From assembly GCA_009193035.1 (NCBI GenBank), contig SWDT01000182.1, positions 1 through 64,000 of the forward strand: a stretch of 64,000 nt of DNA, given 5' to 3'. Under the pieces are notes generated by a model, which was not told where the DNA came from, did not search any database, and worked only from the letters and a program-made list of their open reading frames with translations. Source of the stretch: Halicephalobus mephisto. Taxonomy: Eukaryota; Nematoda; Chromadorea; Rhabditida; Panagrolaimidae. A program made the position numbers and the translations under genes. Shown here piece by piece: positions 35,925-48,042 of the stretch; positions within the stretch are counted from its first letter, which is position 1, and the number at the start of each line of letters is the position of its first letter.

Positions 35925-36815
35925 CTAGTTTTTGAAGTACAGGTGATCAAAAATGAATTCACCCAAACCAGAACCGACTTTCTTGAGTGTAGTTACGATT
36001 TTGCTGATTTTTTCGATAATTCCGACTTGTTGATTGAGGAGCTCATTCTGGAGGAAATCTACAAGAACTACGGTAAAACCCGGGAGTTTAACAAATAAAA
36101 AAACTCACTGCATAATTGGTGATCATTGCATTGAGAGGCCAAAGAATAAAGTTCTAAAAGAACATCGTTGGTGAACTTCTCGAGAGCTAGAGCAGCTTGG
36201 AAAGATTCCAAAGCAGACCCCCATTCATCTACCTCTGGTTTTTGGATGTTTTGAAAAATAACTCTTCCACCACGAGTGTTCTGGTACTTCAACAAGGTTT
36301 GAGCGTGTTCATGTTTCTCATCAGCATGCTTCTTTAACCATTTAGCAGTGTTGGGGAGAGAGGTGTCTCCTCGATCAAAATAACAAGACATGCTCAAGTA
36401 CACATAACTAAAATAAACAACTACACTAGTCGACAACAACCACGAAACAAACCTGGCATGAAGCTCGAGGTTGATCTGTCTGTTAATAGCGGCTTCAGTT
36501 TCATGGCTGTAATTCTGACGGATGATGGATCCTTGAGGTTGAGCAGCATTGAGAGAAGCACCGGGAATCGGACGAATACTGGAGACAGGGTTGGTCGACG
36601 GAACAGCATTAGATTCTGAATGAGCACCAGAGAGTGATTTCTGCGACGAACGTTCGCTGGATCTTAGACTAATGTTGGAAACAGAATCAGTCAATGAAGC
36701 ACCATTAGGATTTTCAGCACTTTGTTTGCCTTCAGTCCAACGTTCAAGAGCATTAGTAGTCAATCCTAAAATCATAGATTATCACACAACCAAGTAATAA
36801 CAAAAACGAACCCAT
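35925..36815 (-). CDS. ftn: Ferritin heavy chain with N-terminal extension
   Basis: Exons 36815-36812, 36765-36453, 36407-36109, 36058-35925; 249 aa. Ferritin oxidises Fe(II) and stores it in a 24-subunit shell. The four-helix core starts near residue 83 (IIRQNYSHETEAAINRQINL). Ferroxidase ligands are visible: Glu in NLELHAS, Tyr in YVYLSMS, Glu and His in DEKHEHA, Glu in LALEKFTN, Gln in LASQCND. So this is an H-type chain. Residues 1-82 are an extra Ser/Asn-rich leader, longer than in typical ferritins. No methionine occurs between residue 1 and the core, so the start must be upstream; the four-base first exon (ATG G) gives MGLTTNAL. That tiny exon is the weakest part of the model. The 45-nt intron 36452-36408 is stop-free and in frame. 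Confidence 0.85.
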
Positions 36816-37653
36816 TTAGGTAGCGATTAAACAAAAATACTCGAAATATCGATATAACAACTTTAGAAACAAAAAGTTGGCTTCTGCATACCGTAGTTTT
36901 TCGCTCTAAGAGTAGTAGATTTCAACCTGATCAGGGACTCTTTCGTTTCGTTCTTTGAAATCAAAGCTTTTCATCAGGTATCGTACTAGGTTTTTTCGCT
37001 TTAAGACCACTGAATTTCAACCTGATCAGGGACTCTTTTACATCTTTTTTTGAAATCAAAGATGTTTCCCGCGGGTTGTGTCAGTTTTTTCGCTTTAAGA
37101 CCACTGAATTTCGACTTGATCAGGGACTCTTTTGCTTCTTCTTTCGAAATTGAGGCTATTTTCCCTATCCTTTGTTGGTTTTTCCCTTCTAAAACTTGCA
37201 AATTTTAGTCTGATCAAGAACGTTTTTGGGTTTTTTAAACCACAATTATATTCTGTGATTTTTCCACTTTTTTGATTTTCTGTTTCCTCGCTTGTTTTGC
37301 AACGGTTACTGCGTCTTTTAGAACTTAGCACAGGAACACCCTCGTAAATCTGTCAACAACTCCTGCTTTTCCTAGAAAAGTGAATTTAAAGTAGTTTTTG
37401 ACTGTTGCAAGTCTAACAAGAAAACACTAGCCCGATGTGTGATTTCGATTGTTGGAACTTCATTCAGTCTGCCTGCGCAAGTGGGAGGCCAATTGTAAGT
37501 TTACTTTTTAAATATACACGCTGGTCTCGGTCAATTGTGTTCCTGGATTTCGACAAACATCTTTTTTGCACTTTTATGAATAACAATAGTTGTGAAATTT
37601 TTAAATTTCCGCTGAAAAACTAATCAAATTTGAAGATATGAGATTCGCATTTT
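36816..37653. repeat. Intergenic with a tandem array, unit about 94 bp
   Basis: Four copies between about 36890 and 37250, marked by CTGATCAGGGACTCTTT (about 36927, 37021, 37115; variant near 37211) and TTTTTTCGCTTTAAGACCA. Open frames across the array (37001-37201, 37095-37331, minus) are by-products of the repeat. Sequence from 37340 to 37650 has no recognisable feature. Confidence 0.7.
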
Positions 37654-39155
37654 TCAAAGAGCTAAACAAGTAGGAGATAACTGGAAAAGTTGGTTGTATG
37701 TCTGGCTGACGGTCGAGGCGAATTGGGCGACCCAAGACGGACATTGACTCTGGATGGTCTGGAGTTCCTGGGCGAGTCCGCAGTTGGTGATGCAGAAGGT
37801 ATCTCCGTTGACCAAAGCATTCTGCACAGCTTGACGACGTCTGCGACGAGCAGCCGATGTTTCGCTTGCACACTGTTGTTGACATTGTTGTTGAGTATTG
37901 GAGAATTGAGCATTCAGAGTCTGGTAACATTGACCAAGTTGAGAAAATTGCTCATACCCAACAGCACAAGCAGCGGTGTAGATCGGCATCGAGATAGTTA
38001 AGCAGTCAGATCCGCCGTTTTCCGCCGTACAGTTGGCCAGACATGTACTGACTCCTTGAATATCTCTGAAAATTTTCGAATTTTTCAAAATTTTGAATAA
38101 CAATATTAATTCGAAAAAATCAATTTTGTTAAAACACAAGCAATCTAAAAAGTCCGGTCCCGGAGCGAAAAACCCTGCACATAAATTGCGTTACTGTAGT
38201 GGAAACCAGCTCTGTCAGCTATGTTAATTTTTATTATTTCTTTTTTTTCCTATTTTTCCCTTGTTTTCGCGTGTCATTGATATATGAAATAACTTTAGTA
38301 TATCCCCATCTTCTATGCAATCCCAGAGCTAGAAGTCCTGTATATCAATTGCGTCACTTTAAAGGAGAACAGCTCTCCAATTATTAATTTTTATTTTTTT
38401 ACTTTTTTCAATTTTTGCGTGTCGTTGATATATGAAATATTCCTAACATATCCCCATCTTTCATGCGATCCTGGACTGAAAAACCTCACCTATTAATTTT
38501 CATTGTTGTAGACAAAAAGCAATTGTTAATTTAGATCTTCGTTTGTCATAATTGTTACTCTCCTACCGTTGGTTACCAATGGACAAGACTATCGTCCTTG
38601 GCTCCACTTACATAGTAAATGTAAACAAAATTCCTGTCATATTTAGTTTTCACATTTCTGCAGAAAAACGAACAAAAGATTCTGCAATGCCCACGCATTT
38701 TTATTTACTTTTTTCTTTTCTGAATATATTGCAGCATTTCCTGATTTGAATGGCGTTATAGATACTGTAAAATTCTAAGGTGATTTTGCATATGAAATCG
38801 GGCAATATGTAACTTTTTTGGAAAGATTTATTTTGGAGTTTTGTTTTATATAAAAAAGGTTTTTCGAGAATCGTATCGTATGCGGGACGAAAATTAGATA
38901 TTTTGAGTTTTAGGATTGTGCCATAAAGTAGAGACTAAGCTTTTTAGAGATCTGTTGTATTTTGAGATGCCATATGAAATAGAAAACTCACTTGCAGATA
39001 CTGGTGTAGTCGACCTGATTGATGGTCCCTTGGAACATCTGCTTGTAGAGGGCTCCATTTCTGGCATTCTGGCTGACACAAGCATTTTCGCATTGACCAG
39101 GAGCCTGGCTAGTTGCTAAAGCGAAGGAAACAACGAAAATGACGATACCGAACAT
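37654..39155 (-). CDS. Cysteine-patterned small secreted protein
   Basis: Two exons, 39155-38992 and 38065-37654; 191 aa. It starts MFGIVIFVVSFALATSQA, a signal peptide. Four CxxxC pairs (CENAC, CLANC, CQQQC, CITNC) and further single cysteines suggest a disulfide-bonded helical fold; the spacing recalls CPG4-like nematode domains, but that is tentative. A run of five arginines (ARRRRRQAV) near the middle could be a proprotein convertase site. The 926-nt intron contains two direct copies of a segment of about 170 bp (about 38175-38480). Function not known. Confidence 0.7.
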
Positions 39156-39869
39156 CCTTAATCCTCAGGAACTGGAGTACTGTGGAGATCATTGAAGTCG
39201 AATTTATACTTTTAGAAATTCACTAAATTTGCTCCGCCTTTTGAATTCCATTGTTATTTGTGAAGAACAACGTTGGAGCATTGTTTGATGCACTTCATCA
39301 ACGACCTGTACTTTCCTGAGTCAGTTTTGTTGTGTCTGTTTGTTTGATTATTTTCCTCAAGAGTAAGAATATTGAAAAAATTGTTGTTTAACTTGTCAAA
39401 GTGCAGCTTCAAGGGAACGTGTTTGATTTGGAAAGTTGGCAAATTCATCAACGAATTTTACTGAACATTGTTTGCCCAAGAGCAAAAATAGAATAAACTT
39501 TGATTTTGTTTCTTTTTTTGCAAAAAAAATTAATAATTTCGAATAATATTGGAAATTTTTAGAATGTAAACTTCCCAGAAGTCTCCCAGAATCCAGTAAA
39601 GCTTCTAGGATCCCTTGGAAATTTATGAGTTTTAGGATTGTTCAGAATTCCCTAAAACTTTGAATTTTAGGATTTTCTAGGAGTTCCAATCGAGACCACT
39701 TTTCGGAAATTCCCACTTTTACTGAAATTGAAAGTAATTTTGTCGGAAAATATCCCTCAAATCCCTAAAAATTCTTCAAATGCGACATCAGAATCTGTAA
39801 AATTTTATTCTCTCATTTTTCTATAAAATCTTGCGTAATTTTAGATTCATATTGCTTCTTTGATTCCAG
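39156..39869. other. Intergenic
   Basis: No gene is recognised; a 65-codon open frame at 39254-39451 (minus) lacks support. Confidence 0.5.
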
Positions 39870-41424
39870 TTAAGCGGGCAGGAAACCATTGGGATTCTTG
39901 GTTTGCCAATTCCACAAGTCTCGACACATCTCTTCCAGACCGAATTCTGCTTTCCAATTGAGGTTCTTATCAGCCAAAGAAGGATCGCAGTAGACACAGG
40001 CCACGTCTCCAGGTCGAGGAACGGACAGTTCTGTCGGAATCTGTAAAAAATGAATTATTGGTATTACTGTAAAAATCTAAAATTTGCGTTTTTTACGGAA
40101 TTATCTCGGATTTTTAATTTTTCTGCAAATTTAGAAGACTTAGGTTTAGATAGTTTTAAAGTTCCTAAAGGCCTCAGAAGCTTCCATAGGATTCTGGAAG
40201 ATTCGAAAACCTTTCGTAGGATTCTGGGGTTCTTGTGAAATTTTGATCTAACGAAAACATACCTTTCTGCCGCTGGCTTTTTCGAGAGCAGTGACCATTT
40301 CCAGGACACTGTATCCTTTGCCAGTTCCCAGGTTGTAGACTTCTCTTCCGATTTGGCCTAATTTCTGGATTCTATCCAGAGCGGAAACGTGTCCTTTGGC
40401 CAAGTCCACGATGTGGATGTAGTCTCTGACTCCTGTTCCGTCGGGAGTGTCGAATTTGTTGCCGAAGATCTTCAAAACAGGAAGTTTTCCTATAGCAACT
40501 TGGGAAACGAAGGGCATCAAATTGTTCGGGATGCCTTTTGGATCTTCTCCGATTTCTCCTGAAGGATGAGCTCCAACAGGATTAAAGTACCGAAGAAGTA
40601 CGATGTTCCATTCTGGCTCAGCAACGGACAAGTCAGTCAAAATCTGCTCGATCATGTACTTCGTCTGTCCGTAGGGGTTCGTGATTCCGGCTCCAGTGGA
40701 GGCGTTTTCCGTGATCGGCAGCTCCTTAGGGGGGCCGTACACCGTCGCCGAAGAAGAAAAAACGAAATTTTTGACGTTGTGTTTTTTACAGAGCTGAAAA
40801 TTAAGAAATTCACATATGAAAAATTTAAAAATCAGAGAATCCATATATGAAAACCTTAAAGAAATTCACATATGATGATTTAAGAAGTTCATATATGAAA
40901 ATTAAGAAATTCATATATGAAAACTTTAAAAATCATAAAAATCAGAGAATCCATATATGAAAACCTTAAAGAAATTCACATATGATGGTTTAAGAAGGTG
41001 ATATATGAAAAATTCGGAGAACTTACAGTGATCAGATTAATGGATCCGATGACGTTGTTACTGTAGTACTCCAGGGGCTTCTGCGAACTTTCCCCGACGG
41101 CTTTCAGAGCAGCTAAGTGAATGACGGCGTCGAACTTTTCGGACTCGAAGACGGCATCCAGATCTCCGACGTTCAGAATATCCACTTTTTTGAATGGAAC
41201 TTCCTTTCCTGTCAATTTAGAAACTCTCTGGAGCGAAATCGGATGTCCATTAGCATCTGAAACTTAAATTTCATATATCGAAAAAATGAAATAAAGAAAG
41301 TTTACTTGCCTGGAATGGAATTGGAAAAATTGTCGATAGCAGTGACTGTATATCCGGCGTTTTGTAATTCTAAAACAGTGTGGGATCCGATGAATCCGGC
41401 GGCACCTGTCACGAGAACGTGCAT
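39870..41424 (-). CDS. gale-1: UDP-glucose 4-epimerase
   Basis: Four exons 41424-41310, 41256-41027, 40793-40263, 40040-39870; 348 aa, the usual GALE length. It interconverts UDP-glucose and UDP-galactose (and the N-acetyl forms in animals) using bound NAD, in the cytosol. Visible: [17 protein letters not shown]ossmann loop, [11 protein letters not shown], the catalytic serine in FSSSATVYG, the Tyr/Lys pair in [12 protein letters not shown], and [12 protein letters not shown]. The C-terminus has [13 protein letters not shown] and ends GFLPA. Intron 1 appears to use a GC donor (CCAG|GCAAGT); the adjacent GT choice brings an immediate stop. Intron 2 contains short CATATATGAAA repeats. Confidence 0.95.
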
Positions 41425-42268
41425 CTTCGGTTTTTGCCGGAGGGAATGAGTTGTCTGGAATGGAGGAGACTCGTGGAACTGTGTGTTGGCGTAGAAACGT
41501 GGCAGAAAGGTCAGCGGTCCGTTTTGTCTCGCTTGTCGGAGGAAGGAACACCAGACAGTGCTGAGGTCTGTGAAATGGTCGATATCGGATTTTTACTTAA
41601 CAATGTGCTAGAATATTGCAAGCATATTGCGGATTTTTTTATTTCGAAATCTTCATAAATAAAAATAAAAATTTTCACTGATCTTTTGGAATGGTAGAGG
41701 AGCTGATTTTTATCTCCAAAAAATGATCGGACTGACTTGTGAGCAATGTCGGAATGAATGGTTTTTTGGAACAATTTGCCAAAACCTATTCATACTGGTT
41801 TAATCATAAGAAAGGAATGAATGACCTAATATTGGAATGAATGGCTTTTTGGAACAATTTGCCAGAAATGACTCGCATTGGTTTCTATCGCGAGAAAAAT
41901 AATAACTGGCTTAATCTCGCTTAATATTTGAATGACTGGTTTTTTGGAACAATTTGCCAGAAATGACTCGCACTGGTTTAAATCCTAAAAAATGGAATAA
42001 TTGGACCGACTCGCGCTTAATATTTGGAAGTAGATTTTTAATTGGAACAGATCGCCAAAATTTACCGCGCACAGGGAATTTTCAAATAATTAAATTTTTT
42101 TATTTTTAATTTATTTTTATTTTTTAAATTTTTCATTGGTGTTTGTCCATCAAATTTGTGGATTTTTAAAAACCAAGGATGAAATTCGACAATTAGTTCC
42201 GTTTCGTCGATAATTGTTTTTGATGGATTAAATTTTTAAATTCACAAATAAACTAAAATTGAATAAAA
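41425..42268. repeat. Intergenic with a tandem array, unit about 90 bp
   Basis: Four degenerate copies at about 41745-42065, marked by TTTTTTGGAACAATTTGCCA and GACTCGCACTGGTTT. This is the shared 5' flank of the divergent epimerase and glutamate receptor genes. Confidence 0.65.
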
Positions 42269-45200
42269 ATGAAAGTAATTTTATATTTTTTGTGTTTTAT
42301 TATTTTTTGGATTAAAATTTTTGGATTAACTAAAGTGATTTCTTTGGTTCAATCGTCTTCAGAAAAAAAACTGATCCGGACCCTGTGGCTATACCACAAT
42401 CTCACCAAAGTCCCCATCACAAGACATGAACAACCGGACCACGTAGAGTTAATTTTCATCGATTATAAGTTTTCCAACGAAATTCCAAAAAAAAGTAAAT
42501 TATTCAAAAATTTTTAAATTTCGGTCCTGACACGAATTATAATTTAATTTTTCAAAGAATTTTTAACATTTTCTTAAATTTCATGTTTTTTATTTCAAAA
42601 ATATTAAAAAAAACAAAATTTTTAAAAAAAAATAAAAAAATTTATTTTTCGTGTCAGGACCAAAATTGAAAAATTTAATTTTTTTATGAATTGATGAAAA
42701 TAATAATTTACAGTATGCTCGTTAATAGAGTCTTCGGCGGAAAAAGGAGATATCGTAATTGCTCTTCTTGGAGCTTCTACTCAGCCTGGGGCAATGGTCA
42801 GCGAGAGTTACGCCAGAGAAATCGATTTGTCTTTTGTTTCGATGACGTCATTGAATCCAAATCTTCAACTTCACAGAACCAGGAAAGACAAATTTTTTCT
42901 CGACAAATCCATCGATTTTTGGTCTTCTGGAATCGCCCTCGGCAATGTTGTTTCAAAAATAATCGAAAATCAAAATCCTTCGAAAATCCTCGTCGTCTAC
43001 AGTAATCCTGAAGATTTGATTTCGATTCAGGGATTTTTGAAAAATTCTTTCAAATTTTTCGGTCAAAAAAAAACATATTTTCGAATTTTTTTGGATTCTG
43101 AAGAAAACAGATCTTTGATGAAAGAAGCCACCACGAAGCTGCAAGTGACGTCATTCGTTCTGCATCTGAACCTGTCCAGAACCCTGGCCTTCCTGTCCCA
43201 GGCGGAGGAGCTCGGTGTCTGCAAATCCGATTCGGTTTTTGTCTTGACAGAATCCACCATTATTTCAGAAAATATAAAAATTTTCAAAAATGGATACTGT
43301 AGAATCTTTGCAATTTCCTGGTTGGATACTGTATCTCCAGCCATCTGGAAACTTCGACACTTTTTGAAACACAACTATCAAGAAGTTCTTCCTGAAGTCG
43401 GTCTCGAAACGAAAACCGCGATTTGGTCAGATTCCATCGCCGTCTTGGCTTCTGCCATCAACAGAAGTGAAATAATTAAATCCGGAAAAATAAAAATTCA
43501 AAAAAATCCAAGTTGTAAAAAATTGCCCTTATTCGTCAAAGATTTCAGAAGTTTTCTTGTCAAGACAAAAATGGAAAATTTGGCAACAGGAAATGTCAGT
43601 TTTCATCTGGACGGAAGAAGAAAAGATTTTCAATTTTTTCTGTACGAGACCCGACAAGGATCCCCTTGGGAAAAAGCAAGTTTTAAATTTTCAAAATTTC
43701 ACAATTTTTTAAAATCTAAAATTTCGTAAAAAATTTAAAAAATTTAAAGATTCAAAAATTCGTAAAAAATTTAAAAATTTAAAAAATTCAAAAATTTCGT
43801 AAAAAATTCAAAAAATTCAAAATTTCGTAAAAAATTTAAAAAATTCAAAAATTCGTTTTGAAAATTTTTATTTTTTAAATTTTATAAAAAAACTTTAAAA
43901 TTTCATTTTGAAAAAATTCTTTAAATTTCAATAAATTCGAGATAATTTTAAAAAAAATTTATTATTAAACATAAAATTTTTAAAAACATTGAATTTCGTG
44001 GGAAAATTTATTTTTAATTTTTGTAATAAAATTATTAAAATTAAAAACTTTTTAGACTTTTATGTGGTCTACGAAAGAAAAAAATTTAATTTCGTATTTT
44101 TCAAAAATGAACGAATCGATTTCGAACGACACCCGACTCCACCTCAGGGTTACAGTATACCTAGAGGAGCCCTTCGTGATGATAAAGACCAACTCGGAAG
44201 TCTTGAATCTCACCGGGAACGAAATCTACGAAGGTTACTGTATCGACCTTCTGGAAAAAATCGCTCAATTAAGAAATTTCACTTACGAAATTCACGAAGT
44301 AAAAGATAAAACTTACGGTGTCAAGGAATCCAACGGCAAATGGACCGGGATGGTGGGGGAACTCCAGTCCGGGGTGGCGGATTTGGCCGTGGCTAGTCTT
44401 ACTGTAACCTACACGAGAAGCGAAGTTCTGGATTTCACTGTTCCTTTCATGCATTTGGGAATTTCAATTTTGTTCAAAAAACCAGAAACTGCGACTCCCG
44501 GACTTTTCAGATTCATGGCCCCTTTGAGTTTCGACGTCTGGCTGTGGGCCCTGGGGGCTTACATAGGGGCTTCTGTTTTCATCTGGTTTCTTGCCAGATT
44601 ATCCCCTATTGAATCAAAAAAAGAAATTCCAAATAAATTAAGTATTTTAAATTCATTATGGTTTACAGTAAGTTCTCTCATGCAACAAGGTCCAGAAATC
44701 TCCCCCAGTGCAGCTTCTACCAGAATTGCCACCGCTTTTTGGTGGTTTTTTGCTTTAATTTTTATCAGTAGTTATACAGCAAATTTGGCGGCTTTTCTGA
44801 CGACGGAAAGAATGATAACTCCGATCGAAAATGCGGACGATCTGGCCAAACAGACAAAAATAAAATATGGTACTCTCGGAAGAGGATCAACAATGACTTT
44901 TTTCAATGTATGTTTTAATTTTGTAAATTTTAGAATTTTCGACAACTTGAAAAAAAGATTTTAGAATTTTCTTTAATCTAAAAAATTCTGAATTTTCAAA
45001 AATTTCATAGAAAATTTTAAAATTTCGAAATATCTGACGAAAGATTCTAAATTCTTTTAAAACTTAATAGAAACCTGAATTTTTCTTAAAATAAAAATTC
45101 CGAAATTTTAAAAAATTTTTTAAATCTTTCGAAATCGAGTTGAAAATTTTTTAACTTTCGAAAATACTGTAACTTTTTGGATTCTTTCGTAATCAAATGG

Positions 45201-46268
45201 AAAATTCTGAAATGATGTCTAAAACTTTGAAATTCAGCGAATTTCCATCGAAATAACTTTTAAAAAAAATCAATTTTTGATTTTTGCAATATTTAGGAAT
45301 CGAAAATAGAAACTTACGAAAAAATGTGGAAATTGATGGAATCTCAGCCTTCTTTGTTCGTTAAATCCTCCAAGGAAGGGATCCAGAGGGTGAAAACCAG
45401 CGATTACGCCTACTTGATGGAATCCAGTATGCTCGAGTACGCCATAGAGAGGGACTGCGAGCTCCTCCAGATCGGGGGTCTTCTGGATCAGAAGGGGTAC
45501 GCCATAGGACTCCCCAAGGGCTCTCCCCATAGGGAACTCATCTCCACCGCCATTTTGGAACTTCAAGAAAAAACAGTACTTACAGAATTAAAAGACAAAT
45601 GGTGGAAGAAACAGAGGGGTGGGGGTGCTTGTCACCAATCCAAAATCACCCCCAGTCAATACGGCGCCAGATCCGTCGGAGGCATATTCATCGTTTTGGT
45701 ACGTTTTTTCCACAAATATTGTAATTTAAAAATATTTGTATTTTTTGAAATTTTTAAATTCCCGCGCAAAAAAGAAAAAATCTCAAAAATGGTCAATTTG
45801 GCAATTCGATTTCCAAATCGACTCGCGCTTTTGTTTTTTACCATGTTTTCCCAAAAAATAAAACGATAAATCTGGCAATTCACCCCGTTCTCACTCGCGC
45901 TTCTGTTTTTTACCATGTTTTACCAAAAAATAAAATGATAAATCTGGCTATTCACCCCGTTCTCACTCGCGCTTTTTTCACCTAAATTTTGTAATTTTTT
46001 AAAGTATTTTTATCAATAATTTTAGATTTGTGGACTACTGTTTTCAATAACAGTTTCGATTTTCGAACTACTGATGGAAGCAAGAGTAATTTCGAAAAAG
46101 AAAGAAATTCCACTTTCTGTTCAGCTCCGAAAAATGATTACAATTTCCTGGAACGAACAAAGGGGAAAAGAAAACAAACTCAAGATGGTCATCGACGAAC
46201 TCATCGAGTACAAAGACGGTCTTCCAATTCCTCATTATGCTAATCCTGCAATTTCGGATAAATTTTAA
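42269..46268 (+). CDS. glr: Ionotropic glutamate receptor, non-NMDA (AMPA/kainate) type
   Basis: Five exons 42269-42494, 42714-43675, 44056-44907, 45297-45698, 46026-46268; 894 aa, normal for the family. It is a postsynaptic cation channel opened by glutamate. A signal peptide (MKVILYFLCFIIFWI) is followed by the amino-terminal domain to about residue 396. Ligand-binding S1 runs from about 426, with the glutamate-anchoring Arg in TYTRSEVLDFT. M1 is near 555-578. The pore loop has SLMQQG (Gln at the Q/R site), and M3 has SSYTANLAAF. S2 includes LGRGSTMTF and YAYLMESS. M4 starts GGIFIVL and crosses the last splice junction. The C-tail is short. The join between exons 2 and 3 needs a GC donor (AAAAA|GCAAGT) to keep frame. 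Orthology to a particular glr gene is not assigned. Confidence 0.92.
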
Positions 46269-46387
46269 AAATCTTTAATTTTAAATTTTTAACTGATTTT
46301 CAATTTTAAAATAATCGAAATTCAAATTTACATCAACCTTCATTTTTTTAAATCAAAAAAATCACAACCAACTAAATTAGATAAAAA

Positions 46388-47277
46388 TTAATCCTCGTCC
46401 CAAGCCGTACTGTCCTTAGGAACCGAAAAATCATCGATATTGACATTTTTAAATTTCTCATTTAGAGCTTTCTTCAGGTAGTCATAGTCATCATTAGCAT
46501 ATTTCGTCATCGAGGATTTACATGGACTAAAAAAGAAAAATTTAAAAACAATTAATTTTTAATAAAAAAAAAGTAATTTTTAATATAAAAAAAATAATTC
46601 TTTAAATTTTCAATAAAAGTAATTTTTTTTAATTTTGACTCAAAAAATCGAAAATTGTTTAAATTTTTCAAAATAAAAACAAACCTAAAAACCGTTTTTA
46701 GCTTGACGGATTTTATTTCTTCCAGAAGAGGTTTTGGAATAGTATACAAACTTCCAGAAAACCCCTGGGGCACTGTTGGGGTATCAGGCGACTGGGTAGA
46801 GGGGATATCCTTCGAAAAAAGTGGAAAAATAGGAGGAGCCGGAGGCGGATTTTTGGCCAATGGAGCCACTTCGGAATCTGAATTTTCGAAATCAATTAAG
46901 TTATTCTGAGAATCCACAAAAAACAAAGAATTTCTTTTTTCTTGAGGCATAGAAGACGAAAAATAACAATTCTGAACTTTAGAATTAGAAGAAAATAAAA
47001 CATCATTTTCCGGATACGGTAGATTTTGAATTCCAATCATATTGATTACAGTAGTTAACTGGGTTTTCAGAAGTTGGATTTCAGCCTCGAGAGCCGCTAC
47101 TCGATCAGATGGAACATCTTCGAAATTTGGAGGTTCAGAATCCTTCGAAATATCTACAGATTCAGAATCCCTTGAAAACTCTGATTTGTTTTCTTTCGTA
47201 TTCAATGATTTAGTGTCATTAATCCATGAAATATTCCTTCTGATAGCGTCAAAACAGAAATTCAAATTATTAGACAT
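46388..47277 (-). CDS. MTFR1-like (mitochondrial fission regulator family) protein
   Basis: Two exons, 47277-46685 and 46526-46388; 243 aa. Features resembling the MTFR1/FAM54 family: a short helical segment DRVAALEAEIQLLKTQLTTV (about 67-86), a proline-rich stretch (KNPPPAPPIFPLF), then LLEEIKSVKLKTV followed by DYDYLKKALNEKFKN near the C-terminus. These proteins act at mitochondria in fission and respiration. Homology is judged from motif order only. The start follows a TTCAG|AAGGATG acceptor, consistent with trans-splicing. Its stop lies 119 nt from the glutamate receptor stop, tail to tail. Confidence 0.65.
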
Positions 47278-47394
47278 CCTTCTGAATACCAAAGAAACAC
47301 GGATTTTCAGAATCTGCTGCTTCTAAAAATTTTCATACAAGAACAGAAATTTTTTCAAAATTGTCTCAGAAAGAATTTTTAAAAATTTCTAGGT

Positions 47395-48042
47395 TCATAT
47401 ATGAATTCTGAGAATTTTTAATCTTAGAAATTTCCATAAAACTAAAAATTCTTCGAAATTTTCTATTGGATTTTCTGGGACTTCAATCTTGAAAAATTTA
47501 CATATAAAAAGCAAAAAACCGACCATCTTCTGAATCTCGTTCCGTCCGAAAAATTCGAAAATTTTCCACATCATGATGAGCTGGTCGACGATTGTACCAT
47601 TCGGGAAGAATCCAGGATTGTGAAGGTTGTTTTTATCCATATCCGCCAAGCAGAGGATCTCCAGAAAAATCCTAAGGAAATCTAAGGAAGCGAACTAGAC
47701 CCGACCCAAGCCAGTCATTTCTCGAGAGCGAGTACGAGAACGAACTGAATTTTCTCCCATCCATACTGTTAAAGTAGAAAACAGAAGTACAATGATAATA
47801 TTTACTAGAAGAATAAAATAAAAGTAAAATTTACATATTTCTCCCAAATAACTGCAACCGAGAATCTTACATCCTACAGTACCCCACACTCCCTGATGCT
47901 CAGGCTATCGCTTCAGGTCCTCTCTTTCTAGCCTAGTTTCTGTTCCAACACGTACTGTGGCAGTTTTTACACCGACTACCGTTTCCAGATGACTGTGACT
48001 GTGAGGATCAAGATAATCGTTCAACTCATCTTTAGTTGTCAT
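47395..48042 (-). CDS. Unresolved multi-exon gene upstream of the MTFR1-like gene
   Basis: Two pieces look coding but could not be joined with confidence. At 48042 an acceptor-linked start (CATAG|ATG) begins MTTKDELNDYLDPHSHSHLE; a GTACGT donor lies near 47955. At about 47698-47529 an open stretch reads LDFLRIFLEILCLADMDKN, then HNPGFFPNGTIVDQLIMMW and ends QKM before a GTCGGT. An arginine- and serine-rich segment (SVRSRTRSREMTGLG) lies between them at about 47760-47700. None was recognised. If it reads through to the stop at 47395, the gap to the next ATG is 118 nt, which would suit an operon; alternatively part of it is 5' UTR of the MTFR1-like gene. Confidence 0.35.

Noticed and set aside
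37001..37331. Two overlapping open frames (minus) with similar peptides
   Set aside because: Direct by-products of the 94-bp tandem array.
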